From an uncultured Christensenellaceae bacterium (GTDB lineage: Bacteria > Bacillota > Clostridia > Christensenellales > CAG-314), in assembly GCA_910586625.1 (NCBI GenBank), contig CAJUIZ010000002.1, positions 62,001 through 126,000 of the forward strand: a stretch of DNA of 64,000 nt, written 5' to 3'. The notes under the pieces were generated by a model. It searched no databases. It had not been told where the DNA came from and saw only the letters and a program-made list of their open reading frames with translations. Positions 43,776-52,100 of the stretch are shown here, one piece after another (within the stretch, counting starts at the first letter, position 1; each line of letters starts with the position of its first letter). The translations under genes and the position numbers were made by a program.

Positions 43776-44627
43776 CTAAACAATTTTATACTTGCCCAAT
43801 ACTTGCTTTGTTTTGTTACGAATACTTTCGTAAATTACGTTTTTCAGTATGCAAGTATACTTTGTCAAATCGAGATCGTTAAATGCCGACGCTATACGGT
43901 TTAATACGGAAAACATTACAAACTCGATTTCTTGTATATATTGTACCATTCGGTCGGGTTCTTTTATACCGTAAACGTCAACGAATACGTTGTACGCGCC
44001 CTTTTTGATATCCTTGGACACGTCGTCCAACGCGTCTATCAGATATATCCATTTGCCGACGTTATAACAAAGCGTTTCAGCGTATTCGCTTGTTCGCTCT
44101 CTCAATACAAGCCTGCAAAAGTCTGCGGATAAAGCCGCAAAGGAATCCGCTACGCGGTCTATGCTGTCGCAACCCGACTGTTCGTACCCGCGCAGCGCAG
44201 AGTAACGTTCGGCAAGCGTTGTATCCAATTCGGCAAAGTCGGTTCGCGCCTTATTGTAGGACTTCTTTAACGCGCGCAAAGCCAACTTCTTTTTGCTGCC
44301 GCCGTCGTCTATTACGTCGTCGTATACGTTCCAATAGGTAAGCAGAACGTTTGCCGCGGCAAGCTTGTTTGTAAGTTCGTTTTCTTTAAGCAGAGAACGC
44401 TTTTTGAGCGGGTGAGAAAAGCAACGCCCTTGATAAATCTCAACGTCCGTATTCGTTACGGAATGAAACAGAACGTTAAAGAAATTTACGTCGTTGCTTA
44501 TAAACGCCCGCGGAAAATTGCCGTACGAGTTCTTGGTTGACTTGCACAAACCGCACATAAAGGTCTGCCACAAACCGCGCTGTCCGTCTTCAAGCGTTCC
44601 CTTTTCTATGTCTAAATATCCAAACAT
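43776..44627 (-). CDS. DUF5685-family protein
   Basis: 283 residues. It starts with the family pattern MFGYLDIEKGTL and a conserved FMCGLCKSTKNSYGN segment. The all-helical body includes YWNVYDDVIDDGG and DALDDVSKDIKKGAYN, Asp-rich helices that resemble the metal-binding motifs of all-alpha isoprenoid synthases; this similarity is my inference. Its ATG overlaps the trpS stop (TAATG), so translation is coupled. The J-domain gene follows within 14 bases. Biochemical function is unknown. Confidence 0.75.
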   Translation of the reverse strand: MFGYLDIEKGTLEDGQRGLWQTFMCGLCKSTKNSYGNFPRAFISNDVNFFNVLFHSVTNTDVEIYQGRCFSHPLKKRSLLKENELTNKLAAANVLLTYWNVYDDVIDDGGSKKKLALRALKKSYNKARTDFAELDTTLAERYSALRGYEQSGCDSIDRVADSFAALSADFCRLVLRERTSEYAETLCYNVGKWIYLIDALDDVSKDIKKGAYNVFVDVYGIKEPDRMVQYIQEIEFVMFSVLNRIASAFNDLDLTKYTCILKNVIYESIRNKTKQVLGKYKIV

Positions 44628-45631
44628 TATCTAACTCGTCCGATAAGACCTATTTTACGATAGACCTTGTCAAGAGTCTTGCGAGCTGTTCGTTCCGCCT
44701 GTTCCGCGCCCTGCTTCAACACGTTTTCAAGATAGCTCTTGTCGGCGGCAAGACGTTTTTGTTCCCTTTGAATAGGTTCTACTACGGATATAACCGCATC
44801 GGCGACGGCATCCTTGAATACCCCGTAGCCGCAGCCGTCAAAACGCTTTTCCGCGTCGGCAATACTCTCGTCGGCTGTTAGGCTGTATATTGTAAGAAGG
44901 TTGGATATTGCGGGCTTGTCTTCGGCAAAACGCACTTCGCTGCAACAGTCCGTTACCGCGCGCCTAAGCTTGCGTCGGATTGTATCGGGATCGTCGAACA
45001 GAGTTATAACCGCATTTTCGTTAGGGTCGGACTTGCTCATCTTGGCAGTCGGCTCTTGAAGACTTTTTATGCTGCACCCGTTTTGAAAGCACAGCGCTTC
45101 GGGAACGACAAACGTGGGACTGTAACGGTTATTGAAACGTTCCGCAAGGTTGCGAGCAAGCTCTAAGTGCTGCAATTGATCCTTGCCTACCGGCACCAAA
45201 TCGGTTTGATACAGCAAAATATCGCTTGCCATAAGCACAGGGTAGTTCATCAGCCCCATATTTATATTATCCGCGTGCTTCCTTGACTTATCCTTAAATT
45301 GCGTCATACGGTTCATTTCGCCTACGTACGCAATTGTATCCAGTATCCACGTAAGCTCGGCGTGTTCGTGTACGTGAGATTGAATAAACAGCGAGCTTTT
45401 GTCGGGGTCGATACCGCAGGCTATGTACAGCGCAACCAAATCCATGGTGTTTTTGCGCAGCTCCGCGGGAACCTGCGTTACCGTTAGCGAGTGCAAATCG
45501 ACAACGCAATACAGGCAGTTGTATTCGTCTTGCAAAGGACGCCAGTTACGTATTGCTCCCAAATAGTTGCCCAAAGTAATACGTCCCGTCGGCTGCACGC
45601 CCGAAAATGCTGTTTTCCTGACGTTATCCAT
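44627..45631 (-). CDS. trpS: Tryptophanyl-tRNA synthetase
   Basis: 334 residues, normal for bacterial TrpRS. It charges tRNA-Trp with tryptophan. The class I signatures are PTGRITLGNYLGAI (HIGH-equivalent, residues ~14-27) and AKMSKSDPNE (KMSKS loop), with the conserved VPVGKDQLQHLELAR block. The start at 45631 has AAGGGGGAA upstream; the frame is open 20 codons further but that part is not TrpRS-like. First gene of a four-gene operon with the DUF5685, J-domain and membrane protein genes. No T-box leader is visible. Confidence 0.97.
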   Translation of the reverse strand: MDNVRKTAFSGVQPTGRITLGNYLGAIRNWRPLQDEYNCLYCVVDLHSLTVTQVPAELRKNTMDLVALYIACGIDPDKSSLFIQSHVHEHAELTWILDTIAYVGEMNRMTQFKDKSRKHADNINMGLMNYPVLMASDILLYQTDLVPVGKDQLQHLELARNLAERFNNRYSPTFVVPEALCFQNGCSIKSLQEPTAKMSKSDPNENAVITLFDDPDTIRRKLRRAVTDCCSEVRFAEDKPAISNLLTIYSLTADESIADAEKRFDGCGYGVFKDAVADAVISVVEPIQREQKRLAADKSYLENVLKQGAEQAERTARKTLDKVYRKIGLIGRVR

Positions 45632-45661
45632 ATTGCGTTCCCCCTTATATAAATTATTTTC

Positions 45662-45691
45662 ATTGTAACACGACGGCGAACAAAATGTCAA
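45662..45691 (-). promoter_or_regulatory. Promoter of the trpS operon
   Basis: Minus strand: TTGACA (45686-45691), 18-base spacer, TACAAT (45662-45667), about 30 bases before the trpS start. The short leader leaves no room for a T-box. Confidence 0.8.
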
Positions 45692-45724
45692 TTAAAGCCG
45701 CCAAGTTGTTGCAAAGCGAGTTTA

Positions 45725-47239
45725 CTATCTCATTTTAGCCAATTCTTCCGCAAGGTTTTCCATTTCCTTTGACGGCACTTGCTTTTGCGCCGAATGAACC
45801 GTCTGCTCTACCGCAAGCTTTGCCTGCTCGGACGGAATTATCGTACCGACACCCGCGACGCAGCCGCCGGGACAGCCCATACCTTCAATCATATATCCGT
45901 TAAGCTTGCCTGCCTTGACAAGAGTAAGTATCTTGCGGCAGTCGGCAAGTCCTTCGGCGTGGCGTATTTTTACTTCCGTATCGGGGTAATATTCCGCAAT
46001 GCACTTTTCTATTGCGCCAGCAACGCCGCCCGCATAGGCGTAGCCTCGTCCCGCGCCCGTAGCCTCGATATTTACAGGCATTTCTTCCAACGCCTCGAGA
46101 TCGATATTTTGGGCGTCGAACATTCCAGCAAGCTCTTCGATAGTAATTACAAAGTCGACAAAACTGCGAACGGTTCTGCGCGACGCCTCCAACTTCTTGG
46201 CGGCGCAGGGACCTATAAATACCACTCGGGCGTTGGGCCGAAGCGTCTTGACGGAACGCGCAGTAGCCACCATAGGAGTGAGCTCCTGCGACACTTCCGC
46301 CGCAAGGTCGGGAAACTGCTTTTTTACAAGCACCGCCCAAGCAGGACAGCAACTGGTAAATAAAAACGGTAACTTGCCCGTAACTACGTCTTTTACATAG
46401 TGATGCGCTTCCGCAATGCACCCTACGTCCGCGCCCACCGCCACTTCGTACGCGTCCTTGAAGCCTAACGCAAGCAAGCCCGACTTCAGTTTTCCGAGAG
46501 TAACGTTTTTGCCGAATTGTCCGATTATTGCGGGCGCAACGGCAGCTACTACTTCGTCGCCTTGCTTTATTGCCTTGATAAGCTGGTATATTTGCGATTT
46601 ATCGGCAATCGCTCCAAACGGACACGCCGACATACACTGACCGCAAGCTACGCACTTGTCGTTGTCTATCTTCGCTCTGCCGTACTCGTCGGAAGATATC
46701 GCTTTAATTCCGCAGGCGGCGGCGCAGGGGCGCACGTGATGAGCTATTGCATCGTAGGGACAGCTTTGCTTGCATTTGCCGCACTTGATACATTTGCTTT
46801 GGTCTATATACGACCTTCCGTTGACGATAGACACGGCTTGGCGCCGACACGCCTTGATGCAAGCGTGAGAAATACAGTTTCGGCATTGGTTGGACACGAC
46901 ATATTCGTTATCGGGGCATTTGTCGCAAGCAGACGGAATTATTTGCATAAGCGGCGGTTCGTAGTACTTTTCCGCGATGGTACTTTTGTCCATACCCGCG
47001 GTAATGCTTACGGGACGGTTGGCAGGGCGCAAAGACAACCCCATAGCCAAACGTACGCGCTCGGCGGCAATCTGCCTTTCGCGATAGATGCTTTCGCGGT
47101 ATCGAGGCGTTTCGTCCGGCGTTATTCGGTACGGAATTTCTTCCAAATCGACTTGCGGGTTGTCCGACTCGTACGCCACGCGCGCCACTTCGGCAAAAAT
47201 TTTTCTTCTAAGCTCCGTTACTACGCTTTGACTTTTCAT
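45725..47239 (-). CDS. [FeFe] hydrogenase, monomeric, with N-terminal ferredoxin domains
   Basis: 504 residues. H-cluster motifs are L1 TSCCPAW (295-301), L2 IGPCAAKKLE (342-351) and L3 EGMGCPGGC (452-460). Before them are cysteine groups for [4Fe-4S] clusters: CDKC-CRNC-C-C (105-131), CIKCGKC-C (150-160) and CVACGQC-C (196-206). The enzyme makes or uptakes H2 with ferredoxin as partner. TSCCPAW and GPCAAKK rather than TSCCPGW and MPCTAKK suggest group B, whose role is poorly known. GGAGAG precedes the ATG and it has its own promoter. No maturation genes (hydEFG) are nearby. Confidence 0.95.
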   Translation of the reverse strand: MKSQSVVTELRRKIFAEVARVAYESDNPQVDLEEIPYRITPDETPRYRESIYRERQIAAERVRLAMGLSLRPANRPVSITAGMDKSTIAEKYYEPPLMQIIPSACDKCPDNEYVVSNQCRNCISHACIKACRRQAVSIVNGRSYIDQSKCIKCGKCKQSCPYDAIAHHVRPCAAACGIKAISSDEYGRAKIDNDKCVACGQCMSACPFGAIADKSQIYQLIKAIKQGDEVVAAVAPAIIGQFGKNVTLGKLKSGLLALGFKDAYEVAVGADVGCIAEAHHYVKDVVTGKLPFLFTSCCPAWAVLVKKQFPDLAAEVSQELTPMVATARSVKTLRPNARVVFIGPCAAKKLEASRRTVRSFVDFVITIEELAGMFDAQNIDLEALEEMPVNIEATGAGRGYAYAGGVAGAIEKCIAEYYPDTEVKIRHAEGLADCRKILTLVKAGKLNGYMIEGMGCPGGCVAGVGTIIPSEQAKLAVEQTVHSAQKQVPSKEMENLAEELAKMR

Positions 47240-47314
47240 AATACTCTCCGTAACAATGTCCTTGCTGTCTTTGCGCTCGCGCGCGATAATCGAAACGATG
47301 AAAGCAACGGTAAA

Positions 47315-47343
47315 ATTGTACCATATACGCGCTTATATTACAA
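47315..47343 (-). promoter_or_regulatory. Promoter of the hydrogenase gene
   Basis: Minus strand: TTGTAA (47338-47343), 17-base spacer, TGG-TACAAT (47315-47320, extended -10). Confidence 0.7.
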
Positions 47344-47385
47344 CCGATTTGACGAACGGAAGCTTACGAATAATTTTTACCTAAA

Positions 47386-47418
47386 TAAAAAATTCCGAAG
47401 CGGAATGCTTCGGAATTT
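47386..47418 (-). terminator. Terminator of the small lipoprotein gene
   Basis: AAATTCCGAAGC-ATTCC-GCTTCGGAATTT then more T on the minus strand, about 20 bases after the stop at 47441. Confidence 0.85.
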
Positions 47419-47440
47419 GCAAAGAAATAATTGCCGAAAA

Positions 47441-47860
47441 TTATCTTGCGGCTTTGATACCTGCTTCCGTGCCGGTATACAACACCTTGCCGCTGCGTTG
47501 AACGTTGGATTCGCCTTCGAATTTGATTTTTAACGTGTCTTCAATCTTTTTAATGCTTTCTTGCGCTTTGCTTAACACGGATTTAGCCGTACCGGAATCT
47601 TTGCAATAAATAGCCAGCATGCCGTCGCCGTCGGCATTAACCGCAAATACGATATCGGTAACATCTTCGCCTTTAAGACCTAATAATAATGCTGTAGCTC
47701 CCGTAGAAATGGCGCCTTTCATATGCACGGGCGCATATCCGTTCTCTTTCAACGCCGCTTCCGCTTTGTCGGGATCACTCGCGGGACCGCAGGAAACCAA
47801 TACAGCCAAGCTCAACACCGCTATCAAAGCAAGAGCCATAACTTTCGCAAATTTTTTCAT
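47441..47860 (-). CDS. Small lipoprotein of unknown function
   Basis: 139 residues from the ATG at 47860, which has GGGAGAA upstream; the frame is open 17 codons earlier without a ribosome site. Lipobox LVSC (Cys24). The mature part (DPDKAEAALKENGYA, DIVFAVNADGDGMLAIYCKD, SAKAQESIKKIEDTL-like helix) is a compact alpha/beta domain of ~115 residues, with no motif I know. Monocistronic, with its own promoter and terminator. Confidence 0.8.
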   Translation of the reverse strand: MKKFAKVMALALIAVLSLAVLVSCGPASDPDKAEAALKENGYAPVHMKGAISTGATALLLGLKGEDVTDIVFAVNADGDGMLAIYCKDSGTAKSVLSKAQESIKKIEDTLKIKFEGESNVQRSGKVLYTGTEAGIKAAR

Positions 47861-47915
47861 TTCACATTCTCCCTTATTCTGATTATTAACGCGTTTATTA
47901 TGCGATAACAAGTAT

Positions 47916-47944
47916 ATTTTAAGATAATATCAAGTCGTTGTCAA
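47916..47944 (-). promoter_or_regulatory. Promoter of the small lipoprotein gene
   Basis: Minus strand: TTGACA (47939-47944), 17-base spacer, TAAAAT (47916-47921). Confidence 0.8.
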
Positions 47945-48130
47945 TAGCGTATTTTGTCTTTTTTCAATAATGAAAAACAAAAGCTTCGGTTAGCTTTATA
48001 ATTGTTAAACAGTTCGCGGTTTTTCTACAAAAATGTTAGTATTTGTGGCAAAAAAAGTACCGTTACTAAAACCGCCGATTCCTTGTCTATATTTACAAAA
48101 ATACACAGTGTTTACTCGCTACGCATAAAC

Positions 48131-48157
48131 AAATCCGACGGTAAATTCCGTCGGATT
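48131..48157 (-). terminator. Terminator of the cysteine synthase gene
   Basis: AAATCCGACGG-AATT-CCGTCGGATTT then GTTTA on the minus strand, about 30 bases after the stop. Confidence 0.8.
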
Positions 48158-48187
48158 TGCACTGTTCCTAATACGCCGAAAATCCTA

Positions 48188-49102
48188 TCAGTCGTCAAGC
48201 AACGAAGAATATCTGTCATCGCCGTCGGGAAACAGCGTTACAATATTCTTACCCTTAAAATCCGCCTGCTGCGCAAGACGTTCGGCAACTACTATATTGG
48301 CAGCCGACGATATGCCGCAGCAATAGCCTTGTTTTAGGTTGAGCTCTCGAAACTTGTCAAGAGCCTGATCGTCCGTTACAAGCTCCACACGGTTAACCGC
48401 TGCGCCGTCGTATAACTTGGGCACAAAACCCGCGCCTATGCCCTGAATAGCGTGACCGCCGCTTTCGCCGCGTGATATAGCTGCGCTCGAAGCGGGCTCG
48501 ACCGCCACGACAACGCAATCGGGGAAACGCTCCTTGATACGTCTTGCCGTACCGACAAGCGTGCCGCCCGTTCCCACACCCGCAACAAATGCGTCAACAC
48601 GGTCAAGCTGTTCGATGATTTCCGCACCCGTAGACAAATAATGCGCCTGCAAATTTGCGGGATTTTCGAATTGCCTCAGCCATACGTGATTTTTTTCCGA
48701 CGAAAGCCGTTCAACCGTTTCTATCGCACCGCGCATACCCAAAGAACCTTCGGTAAGGACAAGCTGCGCGCCCAAGCCCTGCAAAAGCTCACGGCGTTCC
48801 GCACTCATATTATCGGGCATTGTAAGCACAACCTTGTAACCGCGTTTTAATCCGACGTAGGCAAGCGAAATGCCGAAATTTCCGCTGGTTGCTTCAACCA
48901 GCGTATCGCCTTGACGCAATACTCCGCGTTCTTCCGCGTCCAATATCATACACAGAGCCGCGCGGTCTTTTACGCTGCCGCTTGCGTTCATTGCTTCGTT
49001 TTTGACGTAAATATCCGCATCGAAGTCTTCTTCGTACGGTATAAGCGGAGTATCGCCTATGCCGAGAGATTCCAACGCTTTTTTGAAATTTTCCAAGTTC
49101 AT
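48188..49102 (-). CDS. cysK: Cysteine synthase (O-acetylserine sulfhydrylase), PLP enzyme
   Basis: 304 residues from the ATG at 49102 (AAAAGGAAAAT upstream); the frame runs 56 codons further through repeat DNA. It makes cysteine from O-acetylserine and sulfide. The PLP lysine is in ASGSVKDRAA, the substrate loop in EATSGNFG, the phosphate-binding GVGTGGT loop and the late GISSAAN serine are present. The family also includes cystathionine beta-synthase-like and CysM forms, so the exact sulfur donor is not proven. It stands alone behind a block of dispersed repeats. Confidence 0.92.
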   Translation of the reverse strand: MNLENFKKALESLGIGDTPLIPYEEDFDADIYVKNEAMNASGSVKDRAALCMILDAEERGVLRQGDTLVEATSGNFGISLAYVGLKRGYKVVLTMPDNMSAERRELLQGLGAQLVLTEGSLGMRGAIETVERLSSEKNHVWLRQFENPANLQAHYLSTGAEIIEQLDRVDAFVAGVGTGGTLVGTARRIKERFPDCVVVAVEPASSAAISRGESGGHAIQGIGAGFVPKLYDGAAVNRVELVTDDQALDKFRELNLKQGYCCGISSAANIVVAERLAQQADFKGKNIVTLFPDGDDRYSSLLDD

Positions 49103-49140
49103 ATCGATTTTCCTTTTTGCAAGGTTATATAATAGCTTAC

Positions 49141-49413
49141 GCTGCGATAGATTTCTCGACTGCGCCTTCGCTTTATAATGCGTAACGCGTAATGCGCAAT
49201 GCGTAATTAAGGTGCGGCTTCGCATAGATCTCTCCGTGCGTTCGCTTCGCTCACTTAGTCGAGATGACAAATATAATAATTAGTCGAAATAACATATTAT
49301 AAATGTTGGTCGAAGTGACATTGTAGATAAACGTCATTTCGAGCGTAATGAGCATAGCGAATGCAGTTTCGCCAAAAGACGGCGAAGGTTTTCTAACGAG
49401 CGAGAAATCCAGA
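49141..49413. repeat. Cluster of degenerate dispersed repeats between cysK and leuS
   Basis: Several decayed copies of the element seen cleanly at 51961-51999: 49141-49172 (GATTTCTCGACTGCGC), 49224-49269 (CGCTCACTTAGTCGAGATGACA), 49281-49320 (two TxGTCGAAxTxACA units) and 49331-49345 with 49400-49413 (CGTCATTTCGAGCG ... GCGAGAAATCCAGA) as inverted halves. A separate GCGTAATGCGCAATGCGTAATT block lies at 49181-49208. Repeats like these are common between genes in Clostridia and Bacteroidetes genomes. They can form hairpins. Confidence 0.65.
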
Positions 49414-49439
49414 CCAGCGGGCGAGCCGCACTGTTGCAG

Positions 49440-51866
49440 TTAGATTATAACGTTTATCAAACGGTTAGGAATAACAATAACTTTTTTCACCGCCGCGCCG
49501 TTAAGCAATTCCACCACTTTTTCGTCACGCAACGCCAATTCTTCTATCTGCTTGACGTTAAGCGACGTATCTACCATAATACGAGTTTTGGGACGGCTGT
49601 TAAACTGAACGAGCATTTCTATCTCGCTTGTTTTCAGCGCGTTTTCGTCGAAATTGGGGTAGGGAGCTACAATTATACTGCTTTGGTGTCCCGTTTGCCG
49701 CCATAGCTCTTCCGTAAAGTGCGGAGCAAGCGGACACAAAACCTTTAACAGATCGTCAACGGTTTCGCGGTACAGCTTGACATTTTTAACGGATTTTTGG
49801 TCGTATTTGCTGAGAGCGTTTACCAGTTCCATCATACGCGCAACCGCCGTATTGAAGGAAAACTCGTTGTAGTCGAAGTCCACGGACTTGATTGTGTTGT
49901 GACGCACGCGGTTAAGCTCCTTTTCGTCCGCGCCGAATTCGTCCGTAGTTGCGTAATCGCCGTATGCAGCCAAAACGTAGCGTTCCGTCCTGTCCAACCA
50001 CTTGTTGATCGCCTTGATTCCGTCGTCGCTCCACGGACCGCCTTCGGTATACTTGAAGCCGAACGCAAGATAGCAGCGGAATACGTCCGCGCCGTAGGCG
50101 GCTACGAATTCGTCGGGCGATACGACGTTACCGTGAGATTTACTCATACGGTTGCCGTCCGGACCCAAAATTACGCCTTGGTGAACAAGCGACTTGAATG
50201 GTTCGTCGAAATGAACGTGCCCCATATCGCGCAACGCCTTGGTAATAAACCGCGCGTACAACAGGTGCATACAAGCGTGTTCCGCGCCGCCCACATATTT
50301 GTCCACGGGCAGCATTTTGTCCGCTTTCGGCGTATCGAAGGGCTTGTCCGCGTTGTGGGGGTCGACGTAGCGCAAATAGTACCAGCTGCTGCACACAAAC
50401 GTATCCAACGTGTCGGGGTCGCGTTGAGCGCGAGCTCCGCATTTAGGGCAGATTACGTCGTGAATAAACTTGTCGTGTTTGGCAAGCGGACTGGTGCCGT
50501 CCGGCTTGAATTCCACGTCGTAGGGCAGCGTAACGGGCAGGTTTTCGTCCAAAACTTCGCCGCAATGCGGGCAGTGAATTACGGGAATAGGCGCGCCCCA
50601 GTAACGCTGACGGGATACCAACCAGTCGCGCAAACGGTAGTTAGTAGTAAGCTTGCCCTTGCCTATCTTTGCAAGCTTCTCTACCACGGCGACGCGTCCC
50701 TGCTCCGAAGTCATTCCGTCGAATTCATCGCTGTTTACCATTACGCCGTATTCGCAAAACGGCAGACTGTCGTCCACGTCGGCGGACGCAGCTCTTATTA
50801 CCCGATTGATTTCCAAACCGTGTTTTTGCGCAAACTTGTAGTCGCGCGCGTCGTGCGAAGGCACGCCCATTACCGCGCCCGTGCCGTAGGAAGCAAGTAC
50901 GTAGTCGCCTATCCACACCTGCACGCGCTGTCCGTTAACGGGGTTGATTGCGTACGCGCCCGTAAATACGCCCGTCTTGTCCTTTGCGGTGGAAAGCCGC
51001 TCTATTTCGTCAGTTTTGGCTACTTCGTCGCAGTATTTTTCTACCGCCGACAGTTGCGCTTTTGCAGTGATTTGCTTAACCAGCGGATGCTCGGGCGCAA
51101 GCACAACATAGGTGCAGCCGAAAAGCGTATCCGCGCGCGTGGTAAACACGTTGAAGCTACCCTGTCCGTCTGCAAGGTCAAATGTGATTTCTCCGCCGAC
51201 AGACTTGCCTATCCAGTTGCGCTGCATCGCTTTGGTTTTTTCCGGCCAGTCGAGATTATCCAGCCCCGAAAGAAGCTCTTCGGCATAGTCGGTAATCTTA
51301 AAAAACCATTGCGTTAAATCCTTTTTTACAACCTGACTGTCGCAGCGTTCGCAGTGACCGTCCACTACCTGTTCGTTGGCAAGCACGGTGTTACAGCTCG
51401 GACACCAGTTAACGGGCGCTTTTTTTCTGTAAGCCAACCCGCGCTTGTAAAGTTCGCAAAATATCCACTGCGTCCACTTGTAGTAGTCGGGCAGACAGGT
51501 TTTTATTTCGTGGTCCCAATCGAACATAGCTCCGATATTCTTGAGCTGCCGCTCCATTACTTCGATATTACGAAGCGTGGAATCCTGCGGATGAATACCC
51601 GTCTTGATGGCATAGTTTTCCGCAGGCAGACCGAACGCGTCGAAGCCCATAGGCTGAAAGACGTTTTCGCCCTTCATTATCTTGTAACGGGCAAAGCTGT
51701 CCGTAAGCCCGTAATTATACCAATGCCCAACGTGGAGCTTTGCTCCGCTTGGATAAGAAAACATTTCCAATACGTAGTACTTATCGTCCCTGTTAGGGTC
51801 GAATTTGTATACGGGGTTTTGCGCCCAAAGCTCGTTCCACTTTTTTTCTATAGCTACCTTGTCCAT
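49440..51866 (-). CDS. leuS: Leucyl-tRNA synthetase
   Basis: 808 residues, normal bacterial LeuRS size. It charges tRNA-Leu and edits mischarged products. Visible are the HIGH motif HVGHWYNYG (45-53), the bacterial LeuRS start YYVLEMFSYPSGAKLHVGH, an editing domain with TTRADTLFGCTYVV and the conserved HDARD, the zinc-like Cys motif (CPSC...CERC), the RQRYWGAPIPVIHC block and KMSKS as RMSKSHGN. GGGAG precedes the ATG. Monocistronic with its own promoter. No T-box is seen. Confidence 0.98.
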   Translation of the reverse strand: MDKVAIEKKWNELWAQNPVYKFDPNRDDKYYVLEMFSYPSGAKLHVGHWYNYGLTDSFARYKIMKGENVFQPMGFDAFGLPAENYAIKTGIHPQDSTLRNIEVMERQLKNIGAMFDWDHEIKTCLPDYYKWTQWIFCELYKRGLAYRKKAPVNWCPSCNTVLANEQVVDGHCERCDSQVVKKDLTQWFFKITDYAEELLSGLDNLDWPEKTKAMQRNWIGKSVGGEITFDLADGQGSFNVFTTRADTLFGCTYVVLAPEHPLVKQITAKAQLSAVEKYCDEVAKTDEIERLSTAKDKTGVFTGAYAINPVNGQRVQVWIGDYVLASYGTGAVMGVPSHDARDYKFAQKHGLEINRVIRAASADVDDSLPFCEYGVMVNSDEFDGMTSEQGRVAVVEKLAKIGKGKLTTNYRLRDWLVSRQRYWGAPIPVIHCPHCGEVLDENLPVTLPYDVEFKPDGTSPLAKHDKFIHDVICPKCGARAQRDPDTLDTFVCSSWYYLRYVDPHNADKPFDTPKADKMLPVDKYVGGAEHACMHLLYARFITKALRDMGHVHFDEPFKSLVHQGVILGPDGNRMSKSHGNVVSPDEFVAAYGADVFRCYLAFGFKYTEGGPWSDDGIKAINKWLDRTERYVLAAYGDYATTDEFGADEKELNRVRHNTIKSVDFDYNEFSFNTAVARMMELVNALSKYDQKSVKNVKLYRETVDDLLKVLCPLAPHFTEELWRQTGHQSSIIVAPYPNFDENALKTSEIEMLVQFNSRPKTRIMVDTSLNVKQIEELALRDEKVVELLNGAAVKKVIVIPNRLINVII

Positions 51867-51895
51867 AACGTAACTCCCAAAATCTTGTCGGTAAA

Positions 51896-51924
51896 ATTGT
51901 ACGGCAAAAGCCCCGTTTTGTCAA
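51896..51924 (-). promoter_or_regulatory. Promoter of leuS
   Basis: Minus strand: TTGACA (51919-51924), 17-base spacer, TACAAT (51896-51901), 30 bases before the ATG. Confidence 0.85.
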
Positions 51925-51960
51925 CAAAAGCCGTTTTTATTTGCGTAATTATTTTAAGTT

Positions 51961-51999
51961 TTCGCTGCGCTGGATTTCTCGACTGCGCTCGAAATGACA
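51961..51999. repeat. Dispersed repeat, clean copy
   Basis: About 39 bp with core TTTCTCGACTGCGCTCGAAA followed by TGACA. Related copies are at 49141-49413 and 61540-61577. Confidence 0.75.
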
Positions 52000-52047
52000 A
52001 AAGGCGTTCGCATTGCAAGCAATGCTCGGCTATGACGTAATAAAGCA

Positions 52048-52077
52048 AATCCGCCCCGTCGAACGACGGGGCGGATT
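52048..52077 (-). terminator. Terminator of the ABC exporter operon
   Basis: A perfect GC-rich stem (AATCCGCCCCGTCG / CGACGGGGCGGATT region) with a 3-base loop, followed on the minus strand by TTGCTTTATT. Confidence 0.75.
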
Positions 52078-52100
52078 GTATAAGCCGAATTGCTTATTAA

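Noticed and set aside
49797..51317. 506-codon plus-strand open frame
   Set aside because: Antisense of leuS, which is unambiguous.
51867..51930. T-box riboswitch ahead of leuS (and likewise trpS)
   Set aside because: Promoters lie only ~30 bases before the start codons, leaving no room for a T-box leader.
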